A DNA stretch of 64,000 bases from positions 1,674,001-1,738,000 of the forward strand of contig NZ_CP097384.1 of NCBI RefSeq assembly GCF_024584705.1, read 5' to 3'. Source of the DNA: Blastopirellula sp. J2-11 (GTDB lineage: Bacteria; Planctomycetota; Planctomycetia; Pirellulales; Pirellulaceae). Positions 49,745 through 58,619 of the stretch are shown one piece after another. The first letter of the stretch is position 1; each line of letters opens with the position of its first letter. The translations under genes were made by a program, and so were the position numbers. The notes under the pieces were generated by a model. That model made no database searches. It had not been told where the DNA came from and saw only the letters and a program-made list of their open reading frames with translations.

Positions 49745-51895
49745 ATGGAAAATCAAAACAGATCGGTCTCTCGCTGGAGAGTTCTTGGTTTTGCGTTACT
49801 GTTGGCGATCGTCGTCTGCATCGCCTATGGCAACAGCTACTCTGGCGGTTACGTCTTGGATGACGCTCGATATCTAGAGCTGGATCAGGCGCCCGAACTA
49901 GCCAATTTGTCGAATCGACTTGGCGCGGTTGCCGCTGGTCGCATTCGCTCGGTTGGCAATCTTTCTTTCACCCTGAATTATCTGCTGATCGGCGACGAAC
50001 CATGGGCGTTTCACGTCGGAAATTTTCTCGTTCATGGGGGGACGGCGCTCGTCTTGTTCGATCTGGTTCGACGTTTGCTGTCGGCGCCCTATTTTCAGGA
50101 TCGGTACTCGGCCGTTGCAACCGAGTTAGCGTTTGTGGTCGCTTTGCTGTGGGCCGTTCACCCGCTGGGGACGATGGCGGTCACCTATCTGATACAGCGT
50201 TATGAATCGCAAGCGGCGCTCTTCTATCTATTGACGCTCTACTGCGTTACGCGGAGTTGTTTGGCGAATGATTGGCGGTGGGCCGCCGCCGCAATTGCGA
50301 TGTGCGGTTTGGCGGTAGGAACCAAAGAAGTCGCGATCTCGGCGCCGCTGATAGCGATTGCGCTCGACCGAGCGATCTTCGCGTCCTGCTGGAGCGAACT
50401 GCTGCGAAAACGGGGTTGGGCTTACGCCGGCATGTGGATGGTCACCGCCTATGTGACGGTGAAACTTCAACCAGCATTTCAAGCAGGGACAACCCTTCAT
50501 ACGTCGGTCACCGGCGCCGATCACGTTACGCGTTGGGAGTACTTGTGCACCGAGTCGCAAGTCATCACGCATTACATCCGCTTGGCTCTGTTTCCGTATC
50601 CTCTTTGCTTTGACTACGAGTGGCCGATTGCTCGACATTTTACTGACTATTTTGCAACCGGACTGTTTATTGTTGGGCTGCTGATCGCGACAGGATACGC
50701 GCTCTGGCGTTGGCCGCCGATCGGCGTTGTGGGGTTGTTGTTCTTTTGCGTCTTGGCGCCTTCGTCCAGTTTTGTACCGATCGCCGATCCGGCGTTTGAA
50801 TATCGCATGTATTTGCCGTTGGCTTGCATTGTGCTATTGGGCGTCATCGGCGGCTACGAACTTTGGCGACGCTCGTCAGCAGCCGCAAATCGCTCGCTAC
50901 GACATCTGCCGATCGTGTTGACGTCGATTGTCGCGATCCTGTTTGTGGGCATGACGCTCCAACGCAATCGGGTTTATCGATCGGCCGAAACCGTCTGGCG
51001 AAGCGTCGTCGAGCTTCGCCCGGATCATGTTCGCGCCCATCACAACCTGGCGAAGATATTGAAAGACGACGGCCGGATCTCCGAAGCGATCGCGATCTTA
51101 GGAAACTCGCGTGCACGAATCGTAGCTCGTAGCGGTTCGACGGCGGCGATTGATATCGAACTGGGCGAAATCGCCGCACGCACCGAGGATTTTGCGGAAG
51201 CGCAGCATCGCTTTCGGCTGGCGATTGACAAATTGTCGAAACAGAAGTCTCCGACCAGTGAGACGCTCCGGCTCGATGCCGAAGCGCATATCGGGCTGGG
51301 CGCTTTGTTGCAACAACAAGGGGATCATGCCGGCGCCGCCGAAGCGCTGATCGCGGCGACGCAACGGCGGCCTGATTGCTATCCCCAGGCGCACGGCATG
51401 GCCGGAGTTTCCTTGCGTGAGCTAGGGAAGCTTGATGAAGCAGAGCGGCAGTTAGACAAAGCGGTGATGCTGACGGGGCCCTCTCAGCCATGGCGGCGCG
51501 AGTTGGGGATTGTTTATTTTCAGCAAGGTCGGCTGCGCGAAGCCGCCGATGCGTTTGAGAATTGGCGGAAGCAGGCGCCTGACGATCTCGAAATTACGCT
51601 GCGTCTGGCCTGGCTGCGAGCGGCGGCGTCGCCAGGGGAAGTGCGCAATCTGGCCGAGGCGAAGCAACTGACCGAATCGTTGATCGCGCGGCTTGGTCCG
51701 CAACAGCAACTGCTAGATCTGGCCGCGACCATTTTGGCCGCCGAAGGAAAATACGCCGAAGCGACGCAGCTTTGCCAAAACGCGATCGCCCAGCAGCGGC
51801 AGAAAGGGGGCGATCCTGGTCCGATGGAGTCTCGGCTGCAGTTGTTTCAGAATCAGCGTCCGTTTCAATCGGCTCAGCCGGACGAACTTTATTGA
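49745..51895 (+). CDS. TMTC-like membrane glycosyltransferase with TPR domain
   Basis: 716 residues from ATG 49745, with AAGGG four bases upstream. The N-terminal half has about ten membrane helices with YGNSYSGGYVLDDARYLE, the luminal acidic motif of TMTC/GT-C enzymes. The C-terminal 280 residues carry TPR-like helices (RPDHVRAHHNLAKILKDDGR, DAEAHIGLGALLQQQGDHA). It probably transfers a lipid-linked sugar to exported protein, matching the adjacent GT2 and DUF2304 genes. Donor and target are unknown. Confidence 0.8.
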   Translation: MENQNRSVSRWRVLGFALLLAIVVCIAYGNSYSGGYVLDDARYLELDQAPELANLSNRLGAVAAGRIRSVGNLSFTLNYLLIGDEPWAFHVGNFLVHGGTALVLFDLVRRLLSAPYFQDRYSAVATELAFVVALLWAVHPLGTMAVTYLIQRYESQAALFYLLTLYCVTRSCLANDWRWAAAAIAMCGLAVGTKEVAISAPLIAIALDRAIFASCWSELLRKRGWAYAGMWMVTAYVTVKLQPAFQAGTTLHTSVTGADHVTRWEYLCTESQVITHYIRLALFPYPLCFDYEWPIARHFTDYFATGLFIVGLLIATGYALWRWPPIGVVGLLFFCVLAPSSSFVPIADPAFEYRMYLPLACIVLLGVIGGYELWRRSSAAANRSLRHLPIVLTSIVAILFVGMTLQRNRVYRSAETVWRSVVELRPDHVRAHHNLAKILKDDGRISEAIAILGNSRARIVARSGSTAAIDIELGEIAARTEDFAEAQHRFRLAIDKLSKQKSPTSETLRLDAEAHIGLGALLQQQGDHAGAAEALIAATQRRPDCYPQAHGMAGVSLRELGKLDEAERQLDKAVMLTGPSQPWRRELGIVYFQQGRLREAADAFENWRKQAPDDLEITLRLAWLRAAASPGEVRNLAEAKQLTESLIARLGPQQQLLDLAATILAAEGKYAEATQLCQNAIAQQRQKGGDPGPMESRLQLFQNQRPFQSAQPDELY

Positions 51896-51924
51896 CAGTG
51901 GCGCAGTAGCACTTTGGATGTTTT

Positions 51925-51977
51925 GCGACGCAAAGTTGACTCAATCAAAATGGCTTCTCTAACCGGCGACGCAAAGT
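51925..51977 (+). repeat. 12-bp direct repeat upstream of surface protein gene
   Basis: GCGACGCAAAGT occurs at 51925-51936 and again at 51966-51977, 41 bases apart (about four helical turns), in the 264-base region before the surface-protein gene. It could be a regulator site. Confidence 0.4.
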
Positions 51978-52159
51978 GTAATGATTCGACGAATCTTTTC
52001 GCCGGATTCGCGCAAGATTGGATGAATCGCAGCAGAATATGTCGACGTGACAATCGGTGTCGACTACGATCGGCTCGTTAAGCGAACTGCGCGAATTTTG
52101 GCCACGTTCGCTTCCCGATCGTTGTTCCTCCCCCTTGTCTCTGATCGGAGTTGGCATCT

Positions 52160-55100
52160 ATGTCTCCTCACCAACTTGTGTCGCTTTGGCGGCGCATTTC
52201 GGGAACTGCTGCGCAGTTGAAGCGCCGCCGAACCGAACGCTTTCATCCCCAAATTGATTATCTGGAACGTCGCGAAGTCATGGATGGCGATCCGGCTGCA
52301 AGTCTCTTTCCGGCGCCGATCGCGGACCCGGATGCCCCGTTTGTCGTTGACGGCAGCGCAGGCGAACAACGCCTTGGATATACCGGCGACTCGATTGCGA
52401 TCCTGGAAAATGGGGACTACGTCGCCGTCTGGATCGACAGCAGCACGCCTGGCGAATATTCGATTTATTTGCAGCGCTACGCAGGCGTCCAAGCCGGGGA
52501 TCCGTTGGATCCCGCTCGTACGGACGTTGGCGTTGCCGAAGGGCCGCGCGTCTTGTTGACGACCAGTCCGCACCAGATTGATACGGTTCAGGTCGTCAGC
52601 AACGCTTCGGGACAATTGGTCGTTGGTTGGCGAGAAATCGACGGAACGCAGTTGCCGTTTCGGATGCAGCGAATTGACGCTGATGGAACGATGGTCGGCG
52701 GTCAGGTCATCGTTGGCTATCAGCAAGCGAATGAGCCGACCTTTGCGATTAACGATTCTGGCCAAATGGTCGCTGTTTGGAACCAAAACAGCATCATGAA
52801 CGGCGTCGCTTTTGATGATTTTTACTTTGACGAAACGACGACAACCGGTTCCACCTTCACCGTGCGGACCGATCAAGCGTCGGCGACCGGACAGGAAGTC
52901 GCGATCGACAATAATGGACGCTTTATCGTCGCCTGGTCGGCCGCAAGTTCCGCTCAAATCCGCTATCGCCGCTTTGATATCACCTCAGGCGGCGTCGTCG
53001 CAGTCGACGTCACCGAGGTCGCGATCACCAACCCGGATTTGTACAACACCGTTCGCTATGATTCGCCGGACGTCTCTGTCAACGATGCAGGCGAAGTCGC
53101 GATCGTCTACACGCGGCGAATTCCCTCGGCCGGCAGAAACGCGACTGGATTCCGACCGGCATACGACAATAAAGAAGAAATTGTCGTGCAGGTCTTTTCC
53201 GGCTTCGGCACGGCCACGCTGACCCCCGCTTCGGGCAACGCCGCCGTAACGCCGACGCTTCCCAGTTTCGCCAATGAGATCATGGTCACAGGCACGGATC
53301 AACATGGCGTCACCGGTCGTCAGCGGTTCGCACGCATCGACATGGACCAACACGGCAATTTTGCGGTTGGCTATCAAGAGCTGTTGAACAGCGATGTGCT
53401 GGCCAGCTATTATCTGGTGCAATACGCCAAGCAGATTGACAACGGCAGTTGGGTCGGCTTCCAGAAGGCGGCGACGGACGTGATTGGACAGACCGATCTT
53501 TACAACGGTTCTGCAGCGGTTGAATTGAGTCTGGCGATGAACAGTCGCGGCGACATTGTCACTCTGTTTACTTCGGGAACGGAAACGGTCAGCGGCGACG
53601 AAGTCGATATCTTCGCGCGGCGGTTTGGGTTCCAATTGCCGCAGGTCACCGATCCGCCGGTCGATCCTCCCACGGTCGTCTTTACGCCGGAGCAAGTCGT
53701 CGGGTATGGCGGCAGCGGGCAAGACCAAACGCCAGATGGTCTGGCCGTCTCCGAAGATGGCTCGACGCTGACGCTGACCGGCAATACCTGGAAGCAAGTC
53801 CTCGGTTCGTTTGTGATTACCGAGTACACGATTCTCGAGTTTGATTTTGATCTGCTGAGCGAAGGAGAGATTCACGCGATCGGCTTTGATGTCGACGATG
53901 AGATCGCTCCAGACATGATGTTCCGCATTGCCGGAACGCAAGATTGGGGAATCGACGCAACGTCGTTGCGTGTGGAAGGGACCAACAAGGTTCGGATTCC
54001 GGTCGGTCAGTTTTACACCAGTACCGCCGAGAATCCATTTACGCGGATCGTGCTGATCAACGATGACGACGGCGACGCTTCGGCTCAGTCGTCGTTTTCC
54101 AATATTCGCCTGTTTGACGATGTGCCGACCACGTCGATCAATATCGGCGGATCAGACGTCGCGGCGGACGTTTCGTCTTATGGTGAGAACCAGGACCATG
54201 CGATCAACCAGGTGACGATTGATAGCGAGACCAATTCGATCACGATCGAAGGGAACGCGTGGAAAAAGATCAATCTGCCGGAAGATATCGTGATTACGGA
54301 AAACACGATCCTGCAATTTGAATTTAACGCGGAGATCTTGGGTGAAATTCACGCGATCGGCTTTTCCAACGATCCGCTAAATATCACGCCGGAGCAAACG
54401 TTCCGCATCGCCGGTTCGCAAGACTGGGGGATCAACGCGACCAATAACGATCGGTTGCTGGTCGATCATGACAATGATCCAGCGACGCCCAACGTCTTTC
54501 AGATTCCGGTGGGGCAGTTCTTTACCGGCTCGTTTGATTTTTTGACGATCGTCAATGATGACGATGTCGACGCTTCGGTCAAATCAACCTTTTCCAATAT
54601 TCGCTTGTTTGAAGCGATTTCGACAACATCCCTGAATATCGGCGGATTGGACGTCGCAGCGGATATCTCGACTTACGGCGGCGAGCAAGATCACGCGGTC
54701 AATCGGGTGACGATCGATAGCGAGACCAACTCGATCTCCGTCGAAGGGAACGCTTGGAAGAAGATCGATCTGCCGGAAGATATTGTGATCACGGAAAACA
54801 CGATCCTGCAGTTTGAATTTGACGCCGAAACGTTGGGTGAAATTCATGCGATCGGTTTCACCAACGATGCGTTGAATATCGCTCCCAATCAAACGTTCCG
54901 CGTCGCCGGTTCGCAAGACTGGGGAATCAACGCGACCAGTATTGATCGTTTGCTGGTCGATCATGACAATGACCCGGCCACGGCTGACGTCTTCCAGATT
55001 CCGGTGGGACAATACTTCACCGGCTCGTTTGACTTTTTGACGATTGTCAACGATGACGATCTGTCCGACGCGGTCAAAGCGACTTTCAGCAACATCAAGA

Positions 55101-55594
55101 TCTTTGACGCAACCTATACGCCCACGGTGACTATCAACGGCGTTGCGGGTTCCGTCGAGCTCATGAGCTTCGGCGGCGCTCAAGACACCGCGCCCAGTAT
55201 CGTCGGCATTGACGGCGATACAATCCGGATCGAAGGAAACGGCTGGAAGGCGCTGGCGCTCGATGGCGGCGTGACGATCACGCCGACGACGGTGTTGACC
55301 TTCACCTTCGAGAGCGACTCGATCGGCGAGATCCATGGGATTGGATTCGCGACCGAAGCGACTTTGGGGACGGCCGATCCCAGTCACAGTTTTCAGACCG
55401 CTGGTTCGCAAAACTGGGGATTGAACGCCAAGACCGACGCTTCGCCGTATATCTCGATCGTCGGCAATACCTGGACGATTGAGATCGGCAAGTTTTTCAC
55501 CGGTAACTTTGATTACCTGACGTTGATTTGTGATGACGACGCAGATGGTTACGCCGTCAGCCAGTTTTCTGGCATCACGATTTCCAACAGCTAA
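52160..55594 (+). CDS. large surface protein with four carbohydrate-binding-like modules
   Basis: 1144 residues from ATG 52160, with CGGAG nine bases upstream. The N-terminus has a basic stretch then IDYLERREVMDGD, similar to the LEDRxML-type motif of planctomycete exported giant proteins. Residues about 60-500 are beta-rich with repeated VAVWxDS-like strands. Then four modules at about 505-653, 656-815, 820-983 and 987-1144 share IxIEGNxWK, GEIHAIGF, FRIAGSQDWG, TGxFDxLTxxNDDD. The pattern resembles xylan-binding CBM60/36 with Asp-rich calcium loops. Modules 2 and 3 are nearly identical. Likely cell-surface polysaccharide binding; no catalytic domain was seen. Confidence 0.78.
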   Translation: MSPHQLVSLWRRISGTAAQLKRRRTERFHPQIDYLERREVMDGDPAASLFPAPIADPDAPFVVDGSAGEQRLGYTGDSIAILENGDYVAVWIDSSTPGEYSIYLQRYAGVQAGDPLDPARTDVGVAEGPRVLLTTSPHQIDTVQVVSNASGQLVVGWREIDGTQLPFRMQRIDADGTMVGGQVIVGYQQANEPTFAINDSGQMVAVWNQNSIMNGVAFDDFYFDETTTTGSTFTVRTDQASATGQEVAIDNNGRFIVAWSAASSAQIRYRRFDITSGGVVAVDVTEVAITNPDLYNTVRYDSPDVSVNDAGEVAIVYTRRIPSAGRNATGFRPAYDNKEEIVVQVFSGFGTATLTPASGNAAVTPTLPSFANEIMVTGTDQHGVTGRQRFARIDMDQHGNFAVGYQELLNSDVLASYYLVQYAKQIDNGSWVGFQKAATDVIGQTDLYNGSAAVELSLAMNSRGDIVTLFTSGTETVSGDEVDIFARRFGFQLPQVTDPPVDPPTVVFTPEQVVGYGGSGQDQTPDGLAVSEDGSTLTLTGNTWKQVLGSFVITEYTILEFDFDLLSEGEIHAIGFDVDDEIAPDMMFRIAGTQDWGIDATSLRVEGTNKVRIPVGQFYTSTAENPFTRIVLINDDDGDASAQSSFSNIRLFDDVPTTSINIGGSDVAADVSSYGENQDHAINQVTIDSETNSITIEGNAWKKINLPEDIVITENTILQFEFNAEILGEIHAIGFSNDPLNITPEQTFRIAGSQDWGINATNNDRLLVDHDNDPATPNVFQIPVGQFFTGSFDFLTIVNDDDVDASVKSTFSNIRLFEAISTTSLNIGGLDVAADISTYGGEQDHAVNRVTIDSETNSISVEGNAWKKIDLPEDIVITENTILQFEFDAETLGEIHAIGFTNDALNIAPNQTFRVAGSQDWGINATSIDRLLVDHDNDPATADVFQIPVGQYFTGSFDFLTIVNDDDLSDAVKATFSNIKIFDATYTPTVTINGVAGSVELMSFGGAQDTAPSIVGIDGDTIRIEGNGWKALALDGGVTITPTTVLTFTFESDSIGEIHGIGFATEATLGTADPSHSFQTAGSQNWGLNAKTDASPYISIVGNTWTIEIGKFFTGNFDYLTLICDDDADGYAVSQFSGITISNS

Positions 55595-55622
55595 CCAGTT
55601 GGAGAATCTCCCTGTTTCTCAG

Positions 55623-55658
55623 GCGGGCGGCTCGTTCTGTGAGCCGTCCGCTTTTTTT
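55623..55658 (+). terminator. rho-independent terminator after surface protein
   Basis: An 11-bp stem with one non-Watson-Crick pair (55623-55633 with 55641-55651), a seven-base loop and seven T residues. It is 28 bases after the surface-protein stop. Confidence 0.85.
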
Positions 55659-55762
55659 CTGCGCGGCCGTCTGGCAAAATCAAAGCCAGCACGGAAGCGC
55701 CGCGACGTCGTTCTCCGACCAGCAGACTTGTTTCTCGTTATCGCCTTGCAAAGGATCTGTCG

Positions 55763-56425
55763 ATGCCTGATCAGCACCAGCAAACAAATCAATCGTTTTA
55801 TGACCGCATTAGCGGCGCCTACGATTTTATCGCCGACTCTAGCGAGCATAAGGCCCGCGAGATGGGCCAGAACGGCCTGAATTTGAGGCCCGGCGATCGG
55901 GTGTTGGAAATCGGTTTTGGCACCGGCAACTCAATGATCGACTTGGCGAAGCTGGTCGGTCCGACCGGCAAAGTGATCGGCGTCGATATCTCGCCCGGCA
56001 TGCAAAAGGTGGCCGAAAATAAGATCGCGAAAACCGATCTGGGCGATCAGATCGAACTGCATATCGGCGATGCGCGAAATCTTGACTTTCCGCCCCACAG
56101 TTTCGACGCAGCGTTCATGAGCTTTACGCTCGAGTTATTCAACGAGCCTGATATTCCGGTGGTGCTAAGCGAGATTTTGAAAGCGCTGAAACCTGGCGGC
56201 AAGATCGGCGTCGTCTCGATGGCGACCGTCAAAACCGGCGACAAAGCCAGCGCTCTCGAAAAGACCTACATCTGGATGCACCAGCACTTTCCCCACATCG
56301 TCGATTGCCAACCGATCGACGTCGTGACGCTGGTCGCCGAAGCCGGTTTCACGATCGAAAAAGAGCTTGATATGGAAATCTGGTCGATGCCGGTTCGAGC
56401 CGCGATCGGGGTCAAGCCGGAATAA
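55763..56425 (+). CDS. SAM-dependent methyltransferase (UbiE-like, class I)
   Basis: 220 residues with AAAGGAT upstream of ATG 55763. Motif I VLEIGFGTGNS, acidic GVDISPGM, then GDARNLDFPPHSFDAAFMSF and LKPGGKIGVVSM. The arrangement is that of UbiE/type-11 methyltransferases; the substrate cannot be told. It is preceded by the surface-protein terminator and converges with the rhodanese gene. Confidence 0.85.
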   Translation: MPDQHQQTNQSFYDRISGAYDFIADSSEHKAREMGQNGLNLRPGDRVLEIGFGTGNSMIDLAKLVGPTGKVIGVDISPGMQKVAENKIAKTDLGDQIELHIGDARNLDFPPHSFDAAFMSFTLELFNEPDIPVVLSEILKALKPGGKIGVVSMATVKTGDKASALEKTYIWMHQHFPHIVDCQPIDVVTLVAEAGFTIEKELDMEIWSMPVRAAIGVKPE

Positions 56426-56445
56426 AGGAACCGCTGGGAGCGCAT

Positions 56446-56476
56446 AAAAAAACGGCGGCGAATGTTCTCGCCGCCG
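56446..56476 (-). terminator. rho-independent terminator after rhodanese gene
   Basis: A perfect 9-bp stem (56453-56461 with 56468-56476), a six-base loop, and on the minus strand a seven-T tail. It lies between convergent genes and may act in both directions. Confidence 0.85.
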
Positions 56477-56508
56477 CTTCGCCTCTTGATTTTTGTTCGC
56501 CAGCGTCG

Positions 56509-56841
56509 CTAGGCGTGAGCCAATTCGTGTCCTGACTGCTTCCACGACTTGGCGCCTCCTTCGTAATCGCTGACGTTGGTAAAGCCTTGCGATTCGAGCT
56601 CCTTCGCCGCTTTGGTCGACGAGGGACAGTCTTCACTGGCGCAGTAAACCACAATCGGTTGACTCTTGCCGCCGACCGCTTGTTCCACCTTTTCAGCAAA
56701 ATCATCTTGGTCGCGCGGGATGTTGATCGAGTCGGGGATATGCGTTTCGGCAAAACTCTCGGCCGGCAACGTATTGATCAACGTAATCGCTTCGCCGCGC
56801 TCCTTCAGGTTCTGCAGTTCGGCGGTTGTAATCGCTTTCAT
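56509..56841 (-). CDS. single-domain rhodanese-like protein
   Basis: 110 residues from ATG 56841, with AAAGGAG eight bases upstream. The rhodanese fold ends with the active loop VVYCASEDCPSS, where the first Cys would carry persulfide, and ETHIPDSINIPRDQ precedes it. Cytosolic. It probably moves sulfane sulfur. It is followed by a terminator and preceded by the stress protein gene. Confidence 0.9.
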   Translation of the reverse strand: MKAITTAELQNLKERGEAITLINTLPAESFAETHIPDSINIPRDQDDFAEKVEQAVGGKSQPIVVYCASEDCPSSTKAAKELESQGFTNVSDYEGGAKSWKQSGHELAHA

Positions 56842-56914
56842 CACTCTACTCCTTTCACACCGTGTTTCCCGGCACTGACTTGAATCGTCGGCGTCGCATC
56901 GCGCTGGTTGCGAT

Positions 56915-57433
56915 TCACGAGATCGCGGCGTGTTCTTCCCACGCGATTTTCTCGTGATCCTCTTCGCCCGACTTCGAACTCGTCTTCGTAAAGAGCGAGC
57001 GAACCATTCCTTGAACGCCGCGGGAATGATGTTTCCAATATTCGGCCTCGTGTACGTCGACCCGAATCAGCGCCAGGTTTGGCGTTTCTACTCCATCCGG
57101 GAACCAATCGTTCAGGTGATCGTTCCAGAGGGCTTCAATTCGTTTTTGGTCTTTCACCACTTCGGCGCGACCCGAAAGGGAGACAAAGTCGTCATGCGTC
57201 GGCGAACCGTAACAGACGTTGACCTGCGGGTTGGCGGTCAGTTCGGCGACTTTCGGATCATCGGCGACCGTCACAAACCAGATATCGCCATCAAACTTGT
57301 GGCCCGCCGTACACATCGGGCGACTACGCAGGTGTCCGCTACCGTCCGATGTCACCAGCATCGCGTGCCGAATATCATCGATCAAACCGCGCAGCGTATC
57401 GATTATTTGTTGTCGTTCATTCATGTTGCTCAT
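56915..57433 (-). CDS. general stress protein 26-like, pyridoxamine oxidase-family flavin-binding protein
   Basis: 172 residues from ATG 57433, with AAAGGAG six bases upstream. Split-barrel motifs: HAMLVTSDGSGHLRSRPM, DIWFVTVADDPKVAEL and VNVCYGSPTHDDFVSLSGRAEVV place it in the GsP26/PNPOx-like family, which binds FMN or F420. The tail is Lys/Glu-rich. The physiological substrate is unknown. Same strand as the rhodanese gene, 73 bases apart. Confidence 0.87.
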   Translation of the reverse strand: MSNMNERQQIIDTLRGLIDDIRHAMLVTSDGSGHLRSRPMCTAGHKFDGDIWFVTVADDPKVAELTANPQVNVCYGSPTHDDFVSLSGRAEVVKDQKRIEALWNDHLNDWFPDGVETPNLALIRVDVHEAEYWKHHSRGVQGMVRSLFTKTSSKSGEEDHEKIAWEEHAAIS

Positions 57434-57726
57434 GGCGATCTCCTTTTTGTACGAATAAATGCCAAGTCAAAGGTCAGCATCCAACGGCTGGGTATGACTC
57501 TGTAGGCGTATTGAGTGTTGGAAAGCGTAGCGACAAAACTAGGCCGCAATGCGCGTGCCGAATCCGTTTTTGGCAGGCCAGACCCGCAGAATAGAGGGAT
57601 CGCGCACCAGGCGTCTGTTATTTTTGGCGGCATCGCATCCGCCCTGAACGCCGCGCAACCAGGCGCCGTCGGCAGATTGCTACAATGGCACGCAAAATCG
57701 ATCCCAAGGAAAGCTGGGCGAAAGCA

Positions 57727-58050
57727 ATGCAAATCACAGACCTGTTGGCCGACCTGCCGAAGAACCTGCCGCAAGAGTTAGTAGAGACGCTCCTACAAAC
57801 CGACCAGCTGCGAATCGAACGAATCGTTTCGCACGCGCACGCTTCGCCGCCAAACTTTTGGTACGACCAAGACGAACACGAATGGGTCTTCCTGTTAACC
57901 GGCGCCGCACGATTAGAGATAAAAGGAGAAGCCAACCCCGTCGAACTGAACCCCGGCCAGGCCATCCTGCTGCCAGCCCATCAACCACACCGCGTCGCCT
58001 GGACGACGCCCAAGGAACCAACGGTATGGCTGGCGGTTTTTTATCGGTGA
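57727..58050 (+). CDS. small cupin-domain protein
   Basis: 107 residues from ATG 57727. ATG 57685 is in frame and would add 14 residues; the shorter form is preferred because it begins at the usual NLxxxLP region. Cupin motif 1: HAHASPPNFWYDQDEHEWVFLLTG; motif 2: LLPAHQPHRVAW, with His and Glu/Gln metal ligands. Function unknown. It is the last gene before the AT-rich island. Confidence 0.82.
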   Translation: MQITDLLADLPKNLPQELVETLLQTDQLRIERIVSHAHASPPNFWYDQDEHEWVFLLTGAARLEIKGEANPVELNPGQAILLPAHQPHRVAWTTPKEPTVWLAVFYR

Positions 58051-58101
58051 GGTGGGGGGAGCGGCTTGTTCTCGATTGACACAATTTCGGATCCGTCGTG
58101 A

Positions 58102-58215
58102 CCTAACGCACTTCGTCACGCAATTCTTGATACCTACTTCGCCGATGCTGACACCGAAGCCGTAGCCAGCCAGACACTACGTTTGATTTCGTCTCACTAC
58201 GGTGTGCCGGTTTAA
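58102..58215 (+). pseudogene. possible truncated gene remnant
   Basis: An in-frame stretch of 37 codons ending at TAA 58213-58215 reads as protein-like (HAILDTYFADADTEA then LRLISSHYGVPV), but it is preceded by a stop at 58099 and lacks a start. It could be the C-terminal stub of a gene cut by an insertion. The family is not recognised. Confidence 0.25.
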
Positions 58216-58564
58216 TTGGTTAATTTCCCTGAGGACTGCGAAGTGAGTTTGACATGCCCGTTCCGCCTGTCAGGCGCGGCAAGCGTCTTTTCTCCCACAG
58301 GTTCAGGCGTTGCCCCGCTGGGATTTTGCACTTCGCGATTTACCGTACTCTGTAGTCTTGGAAAGGCCAGCGTCTGTGATTGGTATCCCCGGGCGCTGGC
58401 TTCCGTTTTGGTTTGTCCTCTGAGTCAAATCGAGTTTTCAAACCGCATTCAGGGTTGGTTCTGTTATGTATTTCGCGGAGAAATGCGAATTTTTCGCTTA
58501 AGTGAACACTTGATCGGATATACCAATTGAGTGGCTTAGCTTCCCGCCATAGTATGGGCTTCGG

Positions 58565-58592
58565 TTGACTTTTTCGGTCAATGGATAATACT
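58565..58592 (+). promoter_or_regulatory. putative promoter of tcmP pair
   Basis: TTGACT at 58565-58570 is followed after 16 bases by AATACT at 58587-58592 (four of six consensus bases). Transcription would begin about 20 bases before ATG 58620. Confidence 0.35.
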
Positions 58593-58619
58593 GAATGTAT
58601 GTACACATTGGGGCGTGCG

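Larger units (their letters stand above)
58051..58619. other. island junction region, gene-free
   Basis: 569 bases between the cupin stop and the TcmP start. Composition shifts to AT-richer here. It contains a possible gene remnant (58102-58215) and a weak promoter. No tRNA, integrase or direct repeat marking an attachment site was recognised. Confidence 0.5.

Noticed and set aside
58264-58276. Short palindrome CGCCTGTCAGGCG
   Set aside because: Six-base arms with a one-base centre and no T-run or nearby gene end; too little to call a site.
58216-58530. 104-codon plus-strand frame in the junction region
   Set aside because: No ribosome site, and Cys/Phe/Leu-rich composition without any recognisable pattern.
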